Of a stretch of DNA of 64,000 nucleotides, positions 36,990 through 46,701 are shown piece after piece. A program made the translations under genes and the position numbers. Positions within the stretch are counted from its first letter, which is position 1. The number at the start of each line of letters is the position of its first letter. The notes beneath the pieces were generated by a model that saw nothing but the letters and a program-made list of their open reading frames with translations, did not search any database and was not told the origin of the DNA. The DNA is from an uncultured Saprospiraceae bacterium (GTDB taxonomy: Bacteria; Bacteroidota; Bacteroidia; Chitinophagales; Saprospiraceae). Where the stretch lies: positions 39,740 through 103,739 of the forward strand of contig CALJPQ010000031.1 of NCBI GenBank assembly GCA_937980645.1, given 5' to 3'.

Positions 36990-37424
36990 TTGCAGTCCCT
37001 GACCGGGCTGAAAGTGCAGCAGTTCGAAGAACTGCACCAAAAGTTTGACGCCGAACTAAATTGTCGCAAGTTGCCCTCCAAATCTGACTGCAAACGGGCA
37101 ATAGGCGGCAGCCGTAAACATACCTTGCAGGGCAGTGCCGGCATGTTGTTCTTCATCCTGCTGTATCTGCGCATATACCCCACCATGGCTGTTGCCGCCT
37201 TCCTCTTTGGCGTAGCCAGAAGCAATCTGACACAAGCCCAGAGACGGAAAAACCGAAAGAAAGCTTCTTCCAGGGTGCGCATAGAACATCTCATCGGCCT
37301 TTGCAAGCGTTACAGATGCGTAAGCGACATATCCCGCAATCGCCATAAAAACTTTGATGACGCCATCATGCTCATCTGCTGCAGATGGACCAACTTCTAT
37401 CAAAGAACAGCAAAAAAGGACTGA
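36990..37424 (+). pseudogene. IS5-like transposase remnant (N-terminal helix-turn-helix region)
   Basis: The reading frame SLTGLKVQQFEELHQKFDAEL...GGSRKHTLQG...GMLFFILLYLRIYPTMAVAAFLFGVARSNL matches the N-terminal region of IS5-type transposases of the DDE_Tnp_4 class (FLTGL-x-x-x-QFE, LLFILFYLR-x-YPT, LFGxxxS). After about residue 75 the frame becomes unlike the family; a DG-x-x-x-I motif-like stretch appears in another frame near 37380. No DDE catalytic core is intact, so the element cannot move on its own. Confidence 0.65.
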
Positions 37425-38071
37425 CCATTTTAGAGTAAAGCGATAGTCGTATCTAAAATTATTGAATCGGTTATTTCAGAACATGTCTTGTGGTTATAGA
37501 ATAGCAGAAATTGAAAATCCTTTGGCCCGACAAGTTTACTGCCTTTCTAAATTAGTGGACGAATTAGCAAAAGGGAAAAAGATGGAAAAAAATTTGAGGA
37601 CGGCATAGATTCGGCAAATGAAATTTAGAAAGACAGAAAGAAACACAGCTTATCAGGCACCTACACGCAAGAGAGAGTTCGGTGCTTTTGTGAAAGGCTT
37701 TTCGGCTACCTTATCCAACTGACCCCGAAGGCTTACAGGTCTACTCGATGCTGGTCAACGAGATAGGGTATGTGTACCAGTTTGTCTTGATCAACTAAGA
37801 ATGATACCAACAACGGATGCACGCCTATGCCTCCTATGGGTCGGTCCACGTTTCCACTCCGCTCTCCTTCATGCTCCTCTTGCCCTGAGCCCTACTTCGA
37901 GAAAATATCTTCTCAAATCTAAACCCGCGGCAGAGATTCGCGCGAAAACTCAATTATTTAAAATTGCTGATTATTAGGCAAATGATAATCAAAGAAGAGA
38001 CTTCACAAGAAAGATCGTATAAAAAAAAATTTTACACCAAGCACATATGCTTGCATTTAAGAAAAAAACTT
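37425..38071. other. Gene-poor stretch between the IS remnant and the lipoprotein cluster
   Basis: No reading frame longer than about 60 codons with protein-like character was seen on either strand. A short piece reading PTDPEGLQVYSMLVNEIGYV (about 37705-37765) looks like coding sequence cut by stops, but I cannot name it. The last 100 bases are very AT-rich and lead into the promoter-like element at 38072. Confidence 0.5.
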
Positions 38072-38079
38072 TACCTTTG
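38072..38079 (+). promoter_or_regulatory. -7 element upstream of the lipoprotein cluster
   Basis: TACCTTTG with a TTG at 38051-38053 (18-bp spacer) fits the Bacteroidota -33/-7 pattern. It lies 105 bp before the first start codon, leaving a long leader with no obvious structure. Confidence 0.5.
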
Positions 38080-38184
38080 GAGCTGAAAAAGAAACGAATA
38101 TCTCTACCCGTTTTCCTTAAGTTAACTACTAGTGCTTATACCATTAAACTACAAGATGTTAATAACTTTTACAAATAAATTCCT

Positions 38185-39702
38185 ATGAAGTTAGACATCT
38201 CGATGCTACTAGGTATAACCATGCTTAGTATGCATATATCCTGTAATACATCACAGAAAAATGAGCTGAGAAAAAGTGGCGAAGTCAGCAGGTTTGATAA
38301 ATTTGAATTTGACCATGGTTTGCCGACAGCAGAGACACGTCAGAGATTATATGATGAAATGGATTTCCAACGGGCTGTACAAGCTATGATTTGGGCAGAA
38401 CCTGCCATCAATAATATACTTTTCCTTCGGGCTATGGAAAAGGCAGGTGTTACCAACCTTGGTGCAATGGTTTACAATGAAAGAATGCATCCAGGGCATG
38501 AGGTATTGACCCCTAATCAAAGCGTGGTTTATCTTTATGATAATATTAATTTGAAGGAAACAGGACCGGTTGTTTATATTACTCCTGAAGCACCCATAAA
38601 TGGAGGTTTCTTTGATATGTGGATGAGGCCTGTTTATGATTTTGGCACCGTAGGCCCCAAACAAGGAAAAGGTGATAAAATTTTGTTGATACCGCCGGGG
38701 TATAAAGGCAAAATTCCTGCCGGATACCAAGTAGTTCAACCAAAAACTTATCAAATATTTTCCATAGCACGGCTATCAGTAAGTGAAGATATGACTCCAG
38801 AAAAAGCTACGTCGATTTTTCATAACATACAGACCTATAAATTATCAGACATCGATACCAAGCCAACAAAAGCACTTGTTTTAATGGGTGACCCTGCAAG
38901 AGGGGGGAAAGAATTCAGGATGAACAGGCCAACCGGAATAGAGTATTGGAAATTAGTTAATTACCTTGTACAGGAAGAAGTAGTGGAAGATCGGGACCGG
39001 ATTACTCTGGGCACCTTGGCCGGAATTGGTATAGAAAAAGGCAAGCCTTTCAGGCCGGTTAGCAGGATGGAGAAGATACTATCAGAAGCAGAAACCATGG
39101 GTAAAATGATGATGGTGAATGAGGCGTTCTCCCCTCGTTATGCAACTGATGGCGTAGAAAAAGAACTTTACAAGGGGAGGAAATGGGAGAATATTCAGCT
39201 CATGCCATCTATGGAACAGGAATCAGAAAATTACACGTATGTTATTCCCCGTATGATTGGTTTTTATCAGGCTAATGGAGCACAATTTGCCTGGAATCCC
39301 CGTGATTTTCCTCCCGGTTTTGGACAAAAGTATGCTGCTGCATATTTGGATAAAGAGGGAAACTGGCTAAAAGGAGAAATAACTTATAGGCTAAATGTGC
39401 CGGCAAATGTTCCGGTAGCAGATTTCTGGGCTGTTACTGTATATGATGTGGAGACAAGGGCTCTGATCGAGTCGCCACAGAGGATTTCCGAGATCAATTC
39501 CAATGTTTCAAAACTTAAGGCAAATCAAGACGGTTCGATTGATCTTTATTTCGGGCCAGAAGCACCCATAGGAATGGAATCAAACTGGATTCAAACGATA
39601 CCTGGAAAAGCATGGTTTGTTTACTTCAGGTGGTATGGTCCAACCAAAGAATATTATGATAAAAGTTGGAGTCTTCCGGATTTTGAAATTTTAAAACAAT
39701 AA
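38185..39702 (+). CDS. DUF1254/DUF1214 lipoprotein, paralogue 1
   Basis: 505 aa. The signal peptide ends with MHISC, so a lipid anchor at Cys20 is likely. The N-terminal half is DUF1254-like (VQAMIWAEPAINNILFLRAMEK, NQSVVYLYDNINLKETGPVVYITPEAPINGGFFDMW). The C-terminal half is DUF1214-like (YRLNVPANVPVADFWAVTVYDVETRALIESPQ, GSIDLYFGPEAPIGMESNWIQTIPGKAWFVYFRWYGPTKEYYDKSW). GIGIEKGKPFRPVSRMEKIL between them is shared with the sister proteins. Function of the family is unknown; the fold suggests a periplasmic or surface protein, not an identified enzyme. First gene of the block; paralogue 2 follows after 32 bp. Confidence 0.85.
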   Translation: MKLDISMLLGITMLSMHISCNTSQKNELRKSGEVSRFDKFEFDHGLPTAETRQRLYDEMDFQRAVQAMIWAEPAINNILFLRAMEKAGVTNLGAMVYNERMHPGHEVLTPNQSVVYLYDNINLKETGPVVYITPEAPINGGFFDMWMRPVYDFGTVGPKQGKGDKILLIPPGYKGKIPAGYQVVQPKTYQIFSIARLSVSEDMTPEKATSIFHNIQTYKLSDIDTKPTKALVLMGDPARGGKEFRMNRPTGIEYWKLVNYLVQEEVVEDRDRITLGTLAGIGIEKGKPFRPVSRMEKILSEAETMGKMMMVNEAFSPRYATDGVEKELYKGRKWENIQLMPSMEQESENYTYVIPRMIGFYQANGAQFAWNPRDFPPGFGQKYAAAYLDKEGNWLKGEITYRLNVPANVPVADFWAVTVYDVETRALIESPQRISEINSNVSKLKANQDGSIDLYFGPEAPIGMESNWIQTIPGKAWFVYFRWYGPTKEYYDKSWSLPDFEILKQ

Positions 39703-39734
39703 AACACATTCATTTATCAAAATTTTTTAAAAAA

Positions 39735-40787
39735 ATGAAAACCACAAGTTTAATTGGTGCATTAGCCATGGTTTTGGCTACACTTGTCTCCTGCAATCTT
39801 AACTCAGGAAAAAAAACCGAAGAGAAAGAAGGAGGGGCCACTAAAAAAGTAACCCCCGAAAACTTTATTCGTGCGGAAACAGATCGCATGTTTTATGACA
39901 TCAGTCAGAGTGCCGGAGGAATCAACAAATGGATCCATTACAGAAGTGTCACTCCAATCGATCAGCAACTCGTCATTCGCATGAATAGAGATGTACTTTA
40001 TTCCGGAGCTATCGTTGACGCGGAAAAAGGTGTAACGGTTACATTCCCTGAAATGCCCGACAAACGTTATGCGTCTATTTTAGTACTTGATAATGATCAT
40101 TATTTCGTGGATGTGATCTACACACCGGGTAAACATAAATTACCCAGTCCTACGAAATACCTTTTCCTTGCAGTCCGAATTCAATTGTTTAATCCTAACG
40201 ATCCTAACGAAATTGCATTGGTCAACAAGATTCAGGATCAGTTTATCATTGAAGCCAATAGTGCTGATGAATTTGCGAAGCCAACCTGGGATAAAGCATC
40301 TCTTGATTCCTTACGTAACGTGTACGAACAAGAATTCGCAAAATACACGCGCTATCCTGACGATTGGCAAGGTTACAGAGGTACCACCAATGAGCAAACA
40401 AGGATGATTGGTGTTGCTGGTGCATGGGGAATGTTTCGTAACCAAGATGCTACGTACATTAACTACAATGGTGGTAATCTATCGGGCGACAAGTGCTATG
40501 TGGCTACCTACAAAGTTCCCGATGTAAGTGGCTTCTGGTCCATCACAGTGTATGGAAAAGATGGCTATATTGAAAACGAAAACTGCATCATCAATGCTGC
40601 AAATGTGAAGTATAACAAGGACGGTACCTTTACGATACATTACGGCGCTGCGGACAAATGTCCCAGTAATGCCAAAAACAGATTGGATATTACCGACGGT
40701 TGGAACATTATCATGCGTTGCTACCTTCCCGGTAAGGAAATACTCGATGGCACCTACAAAATACCTGAAGTTGTAGAGGTTAAGTAA
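39735..40787 (+). CDS. DUF1254/DUF1214 lipoprotein, paralogue 2 (short form)
   Basis: 350 aa. Signal peptide with lipobox TLVSC (Cys20) and a lysine/glutamate-rich tether. DUF1254-like part: WIHYRSVTPIDQQLVIRMNRDVLYSGAIVDAEKGVTVTFPEMP; DUF1214-like end: YKVPDVSGFWSITVYGKDGYIENENCIINAANVKYNKDGTFTIHYG. It lacks the middle GIEKGKPF segment of the longer sisters, so it belongs to a different branch. It is 32 bp after paralogue 1, and a long inverted repeat follows it, suggesting the end of a two-gene unit. Confidence 0.83.
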   Translation: MKTTSLIGALAMVLATLVSCNLNSGKKTEEKEGGATKKVTPENFIRAETDRMFYDISQSAGGINKWIHYRSVTPIDQQLVIRMNRDVLYSGAIVDAEKGVTVTFPEMPDKRYASILVLDNDHYFVDVIYTPGKHKLPSPTKYLFLAVRIQLFNPNDPNEIALVNKIQDQFIIEANSADEFAKPTWDKASLDSLRNVYEQEFAKYTRYPDDWQGYRGTTNEQTRMIGVAGAWGMFRNQDATYINYNGGNLSGDKCYVATYKVPDVSGFWSITVYGKDGYIENENCIINAANVKYNKDGTFTIHYGAADKCPSNAKNRLDITDGWNIIMRCYLPGKEILDGTYKIPEVVEVK

Positions 40788-40807
40788 ATTTTCTCTAACA
40801 TTAATCT

Positions 40808-40900
40808 ATCCACATACATCTATCAACAAGTATAATACTAAGGAGATAAATTAAAATCTATCCTTGTAGAATCGAGTTGATAGTGTATGTGGATTTTTTT
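40808..40900 (+). terminator. Long inverted repeat followed by a T-run
   Basis: A 20-base arm (40808-40827, ATCCACATAC...TATCAAC) pairs with 40876-40894 apart from one bulged base; the arms are 48 bases apart and the second is followed by TTTTTT. It lies 20 bp after paralogue 2 and may terminate the first two-gene transcript. The large loop makes it unusual for a simple terminator. Confidence 0.5.
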
Positions 40901-41054
40901 ATGAATTAGAGTAAAACATCATACTTCCGAAATATATATAATTGCAATAATATACAAACAGAATAGAACAGTTGTCTGATGTATTCAATAGAAATACCAA
41001 TAACCGATTTCATATAACGAATACATTCAATTACTAATGACAAAAAGCTTACTA

Positions 41055-42557
41055 AAGATGAATAATTTGAAACGTTTAATAAAAATTTCTTTATTGGCAT
41101 TGGTTGTGACCGGAACAATGAGTTGCACTCAAAAAGAGTCATCTACCTCTGCCAGTAAAGATGCTCAGTCAGACAACGTCGTTTCTACAAGGCTAGGAAA
41201 TTTGGAATTGGTTAGTGGTTATCCTTCCAAGGAAGCTATTGAAAAACTCTATGATGAAAGAGACTTTCAACGGGCATGCCAAATACACACCTGGGCTTTA
41301 CCGATGATAGGTTTTCATGGCTTGCACATGGCTCAGCGGGATCAACTCGGCGTTAAGGATGGTGATGTAGCATTGTTTTTTACCCTTGAGGACAAGGCCG
41401 GTATGCTTACGCCTAACGTTACGACATTCTATGAATTCAGTTTTTGGAATTTAGAGACGCAAGACCCGCTAGTCGTTGATGTTCCGGCAGGTTTGACGGC
41501 GGGCGGAGTACTTGACCTATGGCAGCGACCCATTACCGATATTGGCCAAACCGGACCGGATAAGGGTGCCGGCGGCAAATATCTATTTCTTGCTCCGGGT
41601 TCTAAAATGGTTGATGCCCCCGGCTACAGGGTATTCATCTCCCCTACTGTCCAGATTTGGTTTGCTACGAGAGCATTGGATCCAGATCCGATAAAAGCGG
41701 AAGAAATCCTTAGGAAATTCAAACTTTACAGCTGGAACGATAGAAATAAACCCAATACAACCAATTTTGTACCGGTAAACGGCCGGAAATGGACTTCGTC
41801 ACATCCAACCGATATCACCTATTTTAAGATGGTAGCTGAGGCCATTCAACCGGAACCGGTACAGCTCCGAGATAGAGTAATGTATGGAATGATGGCCTCA
41901 CTTGGAATCGAAAAAGGCAAACCATTCCAACCGGACGAAAGACTCACCAAAATACTCAACGAGGCAGCAATGGTGGGTGAATTAACAGCCCGGGCAAATG
42001 CCTATTCAAAAAGATTTCCGGGTTCGAGGGTTTATGAAGGCAAGCAATGGGAATATGCCGTTATGGTAAATCTGGATCAGGAAGATCTCAACTATACCCA
42101 AATCGATCAGAGAGCTTCCTGGTTTTATGAAGCAATCGGCAATAGTGAAGGTATGCAGGGTAAACTTTTGGGCTTTGGTCAGGTGTACCTTGAGACTTCC
42201 AGAGACAAAGCAGGCAACTGGCTGGAAGGAGCAAAGAGCTATCGCCTCCGCGTTCCTGCCAATCCACCGGTCACCCAGTTCTGGTCTATTACTTTATATG
42301 ACAATACTACAAGAGGGCTTTTGGTGACCGATCAGGGTACTGCAGATGTGTCGTCAAGACAAGATATTGAGGTAAATGCAGATGGCTCTGTTGACATCTA
42401 TTTTGGCCCGACAAAACCTGCCGGATCCAATAAGAATTACATCAAAACAACTCCGGGAAAAGGTTGGTTTCCTTACTTCCGTTTATATGGTCCAACTGAG
42501 CCTTACTTTAATAAGACCTGGCAATTGGAAGATATAGAAGAAATCAAAACGAAATAG
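41055..42557 (+). CDS. DUF1254/DUF1214 lipoprotein, paralogue 3
   Basis: 500 aa from the ATG at 41055 (MNNLKRLIKISLLALVVTGTMSC); a start 18 bases earlier adds only TKSLLK-like residues. Lipobox GTMSC. DUF1254-like: FQRACQIHTWALPMIGFHGLHMAQRDQLG, LTPNVTTFYEFSFWNLETQDPLVVDVPAG, GGVLDLWQRPITDIGQTGPDKGAGGKYL. DUF1214-like: YRLRVPANPPVTQFWSITLYDNTTRGLLVTDQ and GSVDIYFGPTKPAGSNKNYIKTTPGKGWFPYFRLYGP. LGIEKGKPFQPDERL is intact. The next member follows after 36 bp. Confidence 0.85.
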   Translation, partial: KMNNLKRLIKISLLALVVTGTMSCTQKESSTSASKDAQSDNVVSTRLGNLELVSGYPSKEAIEKLYDERDFQRACQIHTWALPMIGFHGLHMAQRDQLGVKDGDVALFFTLEDKAGMLTPNVTTFYEFSFWNLETQDPLVVDVPAGLTAGGVLDLWQRPITDIGQTGPDKGAGGKYLFLAPGSKMVDAPGYRVFISPTVQIWFATRALDPDPIKAEEILRKFKLYSWNDRNKPNTTNFVPVNGRKWTSSHPTDITYFKMVAEAIQPEPVQLRDRVMYGMMASLGIEKGKPFQPDERLTKILNEAAMVGELTARANAYSKRFPGSRVYEGKQWEYAVMVNLDQEDLNYTQIDQRASWFYEAIGNSEGMQGKLLGFGQVYLETSRDKAGNWLEGAKSYRLRVPANPPVTQFWSITLYDNTTRGLLVTDQGTADVSSRQDIEVNADGSVDIYFGPTKPAGSNKNYIKTTPGKGWFPYFRLYGPTEPYFNKTWQLEDIEEIKTK

Positions 42558-42593
42558 GTAGTCAAAAATCAACTTAAATCAGGACAAGAAAAA

Positions 42594-44044
42594 ATGAAAA
42601 AACTTTTTATCCTGTGCTTGATAAGCCTTGCATTTGGTTGTAAAAATCCGAATTCCGGACCAACAAATACAAGCAACACATCAGATAAAAGTTCGCTGAC
42701 ATACGCTGAAATTAAACAGCAACTATTGAAATCTCGAGCCATTGAGACTATAATATGGGGTATGCCAGCTGTTAACCTGGACTTTATGTACCAGGCCATG
42801 TTAAATGAAACTAAGGGCAGAGACAACCAGATGCTGTATTGGTCACGTCCGCTCGACTGGAAGAATCAAACGCTTACTCCAAATGTAGATGTAATTTATT
42901 TCACTCCATTCTTTGATACCAAAGAAGTAGGGCCGGTTGTATTGGAGGTTCCGCCTGCTGATGACGGCATCCTCAATGGAACTATTATGGATGCCTGGCA
43001 AATGCCCCTGGCAGATGTAGGCCCTGCAGGCTCGGACAAGGGTATTGGGGGTAAATATTTATTACTTCCTCCAGGTTATGAAGAAAAAGTTCCTGAAGGT
43101 TATATCGTTTTGCCATCGGTGACCTACAAAGGATATGCGCTCATCCGGTCGCTCCTCAAAAGCACAAGAGAAGAGGATGTAGCAAAAGCGGTAGAATATG
43201 GTAAACGGATCAAGATCTATCCCTTATCGCAGGCAAAAGCACCAGTGCCTACTATTTACGTGGATGCAGCTGATGTCCTCTATGATGCCACCATTAAGTA
43301 TGACATTCACTTTTTCGAGTCGTTGAATCGCGTAGTTCAATACGAGCCTTGGCTAGATCGCGACCGGATCATGATCGACAAGCTGAGCATCTTGGAATTG
43401 AGAAAGGAAAACCTTTCGCACCGGATGCTGATCGCATCAAATTGCTCAACGATGCCGCAGCCGAAGCACAGACGTATCTTGAAGGAAAGTACATCGAAGA
43501 ACTTCGAAAAAGCGCATCTAACGAAGGCAGCAAATGGTCAGTGCCTCAGTTTGTCGATCGTATATTTAAAGAGTCTCAAAATGGCTACTCTAATCTGAAT
43601 GTATATCCTGTTGATGCCCGTGGCTTATTTTTCACCTTCGCCTTTTTTACTCCAAAGCAACTGGGAACCGGTCAGTTTTACTTAATCAGTTTAGAAGACA
43701 ATGACGGTAACTTATTAGACGGTAGCAAAATGTATAAACTGAGAATTCCTGCCAATGTACCGGTAAGCCAATACTGGTCAGCCACCCTCTATGATCTCAA
43801 AACGCATGCCCTTATTCGGAATACGACTCATTCGGGTCGTTCATCACTGGAACCTAACTTACAGATGAATGGCGATGGTTCAGTAGATTTGTATTTTGGC
43901 CCGAAAGCTCCTGCCGGCAAAGAGTCAAACTGGACACCTACTGACCCTAGTGCGAAATTCGAAGTTTTGATGCGGTTTTATGGTCCCAAACCAGAACTGT
44001 TTGACAGCAGCTGGTCATTGCCGAACATGGAACTTGTAAAGTAA
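42594..44044 (+). pseudogene. DUF1254/DUF1214 lipoprotein, paralogue 4, single frameshift
   Basis: The protein reads as one member of the family across two frames. Frame 1 (from 42594) has signal peptide and lipobox LAFGC, AIETIIWGMPAVNLDFMYQAML, NVDVIYFTPFFDTKEVGPVVLEVP and DVGPAGSDKGIGGKYLLLPPGY up to DRDRIMIDKL. At 43383-43388 one base appears lost; the next frame continues EHLGIEKGKPFAPDADRIKLLNDAAAEA, YKLRIPANVPVSQYWSATLYDLKTHALI and ends SWSLPNMELVK. Restoring one base gives 483 aa, normal for the family. The rest is undamaged, so this is a recent mutation, a programmed shift or a sequencing error. Confidence 0.78.
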
Positions 44045-44142
44045 ATCTTTAAGAACATTTGGAGAGTGATAAAGGAAAATAAAAATGCTTACAAGCATAA
44101 TGAGAAGGCAAAAAATATAAAAAAACAAATCGGAGTTAATCA

Positions 44143-45180
44143 ATGAATATGAATATGAATAAATATTTTTTCCTATTTTTTGCAACAATCATCATTGCAA
44201 GTTGCGGAGGGAACTCAACCCCATCTGCTTCAAACGATTCGCAGCAATCCTCCAAACAATTAATAGATCCCCTTCCATCATGGAATGATGGACGTGCGAA
44301 AAGCTCCATTATAGATTTTGTAACAAGGACAACGACGGAAGGAAGTGCAGACTTTGTTCCGGTTGCCGATCGTATAGCATGCTTCGACAACGACGGTACA
44401 TTGTGGAGTGAACTGCCATTGTACTTTCAGGTGGCCTTCGCCTTCGACCGTATAAAGGCCCTTGCACCACAAAATCCGGAATGGAAAACAAAGCAACCTT
44501 TCAAAGCAGTGCTTGAAGATGACATGAAAACCTTAATGGCCGGCGGAGAAGAGGCGATTCTCAAAATTGCAGCTGCTACGCTTTCCGGCATGACCACTGA
44601 GGAGTTTGAAGAGATAGTGAAAAATTGGATAGAAACCGCAAAACATCCCACCACCGGAAGACTCTATAAGGAAATGGTCTTTCAGCCGATGTTGGAACTT
44701 TTGGATTACCTGCGCGCAAATGGATACAAAACGTTCATCGTGTCGGGTGGAGGAATTGATTTTATGAGGGCTTGGGCTGAAAAGGCTTACGGCATCCCCT
44801 CTTACCAGATTGTGGGAAGTAGTGGCGGATACGCATACGAAATAACAGATGGCAAAGGTGTCGTCAGAAAACTTCCCGAAGTTCATTTTGTAGATGATCA
44901 TGAAGGCAAACCGATAGGAATCGTACGACATATCGGGAAGCGTCCCATATTTACGGCTGGAAATTCCGATGGTGACTATCCCATGCTTCAATATACTACT
45001 ACGGGCGACGGACCGCGGTTTGGGATGATTGTACACCATACCGACTCAATCAGGGAATTTGCGTATGACCGCCAAAGTCCCCTTGGGCATCTTGAAAAAG
45101 CATTGGATGATGCCAAAAAGTATAATTGGCTTATTGTAGATATGAAAAATGATTGGAAAAGAATATACTCGTGGGAGTAA
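44143..45180 (+). CDS. HAD-superfamily phosphatase lipoprotein
   Basis: 345 aa. Signal peptide with lipobox IIASC (Cys near residue 21); three possible starts at 44143, 44149 and 44155 encode MNMNMN. HAD motif I is CFDNDGTLWSELP (nucleophile DNDGT), motif II is TFIVSGGGIDFMRAWA, motif IV is FTAGNSDGDYPMLQY; a helical cap lies between I and II. This is the SerB-like group of exported HAD phosphatases, acting outside the cytoplasm. It follows the DUF1254 block by about 100 bp on the same strand and is plausibly functionally linked. The substrate is unknown. Confidence 0.86.
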   Translation: MNMNMNKYFFLFFATIIIASCGGNSTPSASNDSQQSSKQLIDPLPSWNDGRAKSSIIDFVTRTTTEGSADFVPVADRIACFDNDGTLWSELPLYFQVAFAFDRIKALAPQNPEWKTKQPFKAVLEDDMKTLMAGGEEAILKIAAATLSGMTTEEFEEIVKNWIETAKHPTTGRLYKEMVFQPMLELLDYLRANGYKTFIVSGGGIDFMRAWAEKAYGIPSYQIVGSSGGYAYEITDGKGVVRKLPEVHFVDDHEGKPIGIVRHIGKRPIFTAGNSDGDYPMLQYTTTGDGPRFGMIVHHTDSIREFAYDRQSPLGHLEKALDDAKKYNWLIVDMKNDWKRIYSWE

Positions 45181-45294
45181 ATCTAAATCGAGTGAAACAG
45201 GTTAGACGGTTTTCGGGGTAGGTCAAGACATAATTCGACTTATGGACGGGATATTTTAATTTTGGGTAGTGTTACTTTTATTTTTTAGGTAGTG

Positions 45295-46010
45295 TCATTT
45301 TATGAATGACAGGTTATAGTTATAGACGAACAAATGGAGGTACAATCGGTGCATTTCATCGGATTTTGAAAAGGATAGTGTTTTTCTGGCGAATCGGCAA
45401 ATTCTTTGGCGAAAGGTGTTGTTCCATCGTTCTACAGGGGCAGTTTCTCCGGACTCTTTTCCGACCATCTTATGCTTACCCGTGTAAATTACCGCTGCAT
45501 ATGCCTTCCAAAAATCGCTGAACGTTCGGCATTTTAGATAATAGGAGGGACTGGTTCCCAAAACCACCGACAAGATTGCTCGCTACGATCGCCGATGAAA
45601 AAAGAGACAATCTGACGTGTCATGCGGCAAAGTGCTATCCAAACCCAGCGTTTGAAGTCTTTGCAATAGACAAAAAACCATAATTCATCTACTTCGAGAA
45701 CGTCTTTTTTCTTGGCCAGAGACAGGGTGGTTACGATGTCGAGAAGGTACTATGCTTTTTTTTTTATCCAGTTCAGCGGCGTCTGATGGCTGACGACGAA
45801 AATACAAGCACGCTCTCCTTAACGAAGAGCGCTCTTGCGCTGTCCTAATCAATGTTCCCTTTAAATCCTCGAATTTTGACGCGTCTCAAAGACACTGCCA
45901 AAACTACAGTTTTTACATTTGTACTTAGCCTTTTCTACACTATTGCTTCCATGATGAACAATATGAGGCGATTTACATTTGCGGCAAGTCTTGTGGTGGT
46001 TATCATAGTT
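45295..46010 (-). pseudogene. IS1-family insertion element remnant (insA-insB), frameshifted
   Basis: On the minus strand, about 46008-45870 gives an InsA zinc ribbon (YDNHHKTCRKCKSPHIVHHGSN...KYKCKNCSF). About 45800-45750 gives the InsA helix-turn-helix in a damaged state (ERSSLRRACLYFRR). About 45690-45535 gives DELWFFVYCKDFKRWVWIALCRMTRQIVSFFIGDRSEQS, and 45540-45295 in another frame gives KMVGKESGETAPVERWNNTFRQRICRFARKTLSFSKS. These are the conserved InsAB transposase blocks in order, but with stops and frameshifts between them. Terminal repeats were not confirmed; GGTAGTGTCATT at 45287 is a possible end. Confidence 0.8.
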
Positions 46011-46041
46011 TTTCTTGCCAAAAGAAACTTCGCCCGATATT

Positions 46042-46695
46042 TTAATTTATCTTTTTTATTACGCCGTCTTTCATTGCTTGGTTAATAACTAACCTGCAAT
46101 ATTCCTTGCTAAAAGATTGAATATCTCTTGGGTCGTATGTTCTGGACTGAACTGACCACAGAATGTTTTCGGTTGCTGCATCAAACAAATTCCCTTCTAG
46201 GAAATATGTGTTTTGAGTAGTATAGTAACCGGGTTCGTATATTACACCTGTCCAATATCCATAGTAGGTGCCAAACATTCCATAGTAGCCGTATCTTGGA
46301 TAAGGCGCGTGATAATAGCTACCGGGCACGTATCTTGTTTCTGACTTAGAGTCAAGTAGAGAAATTAGGAATATTAAATCACATTTTAATTCACTGACCT
46401 TTTTAAGAATCTCTTCTTTAGCCGGTAATGAACTTTTTGTGAAAGTTTTCTGAAAAGATTGATTGCCTGTGACAACATCTATACCTAAGTTCCTTATTGG
46501 CTCGATAAAACTATTTTCAACTAGGGTTTGAGCATTTCTGTCTTCGGTAAGAGCCATTATAAATATTTTTTTATATTCTTTCTTACCAAAATTTTCAGAG
46601 TTTACCCAAGAGTAAACAACTTTGCTGGAGCTTGCGCAGCCCATAAAAATAACAGAAGCAAAAAAAGCGATAATTATTATTTTTATCTTTTCCAT
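46042..46695 (-). CDS. AT-rich lipoprotein of unknown function
   Basis: 217 aa from the ATG at 46695; longer in-frame starts add an AT-rich leader unlike a protein. Signal peptide with lipobox IFMGC (Cys20). The mature start SSSKVVYSWVNSENFGKKEYKKIFIMALTEDRNAQTLVENSF resembles the DUF4136-like lipoproteins of Bacteroidota, in which a beta strand is followed by a helix. The middle is tyrosine/glycine/proline-rich (SYYHAPYPRYGYYGMFGTYYGYW). Codons are strongly A/T-ending, so this gene belongs to the imported block. It lies just beyond the IS1-family remnant on the same strand. Confidence 0.72.
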   Translation of the reverse strand: MEKIKIIIIAFFASVIFMGCASSSKVVYSWVNSENFGKKEYKKIFIMALTEDRNAQTLVENSFIEPIRNLGIDVVTGNQSFQKTFTKSSLPAKEEILKKVSELKCDLIFLISLLDSKSETRYVPGSYYHAPYPRYGYYGMFGTYYGYWTGVIYEPGYYTTQNTYFLEGNLFDAATENILWSVQSRTYDPRDIQSFSKEYCRLVINQAMKDGVIKKIN

Positions 46696-46701
46696 AAACA
46701 T

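Noticed and set aside
36842..37403. Two minus-strand open frames in the left end of the island
   Set aside because: The plus strand gives a recognisable transposase N-terminus over the same bases, so the minus frames are shadows.
40806..40814. CTATCCACA as a DnaA box in the island
   Set aside because: It is a lone one-mismatch hit and part of the inverted repeat at 40808, so it does not indicate another origin.
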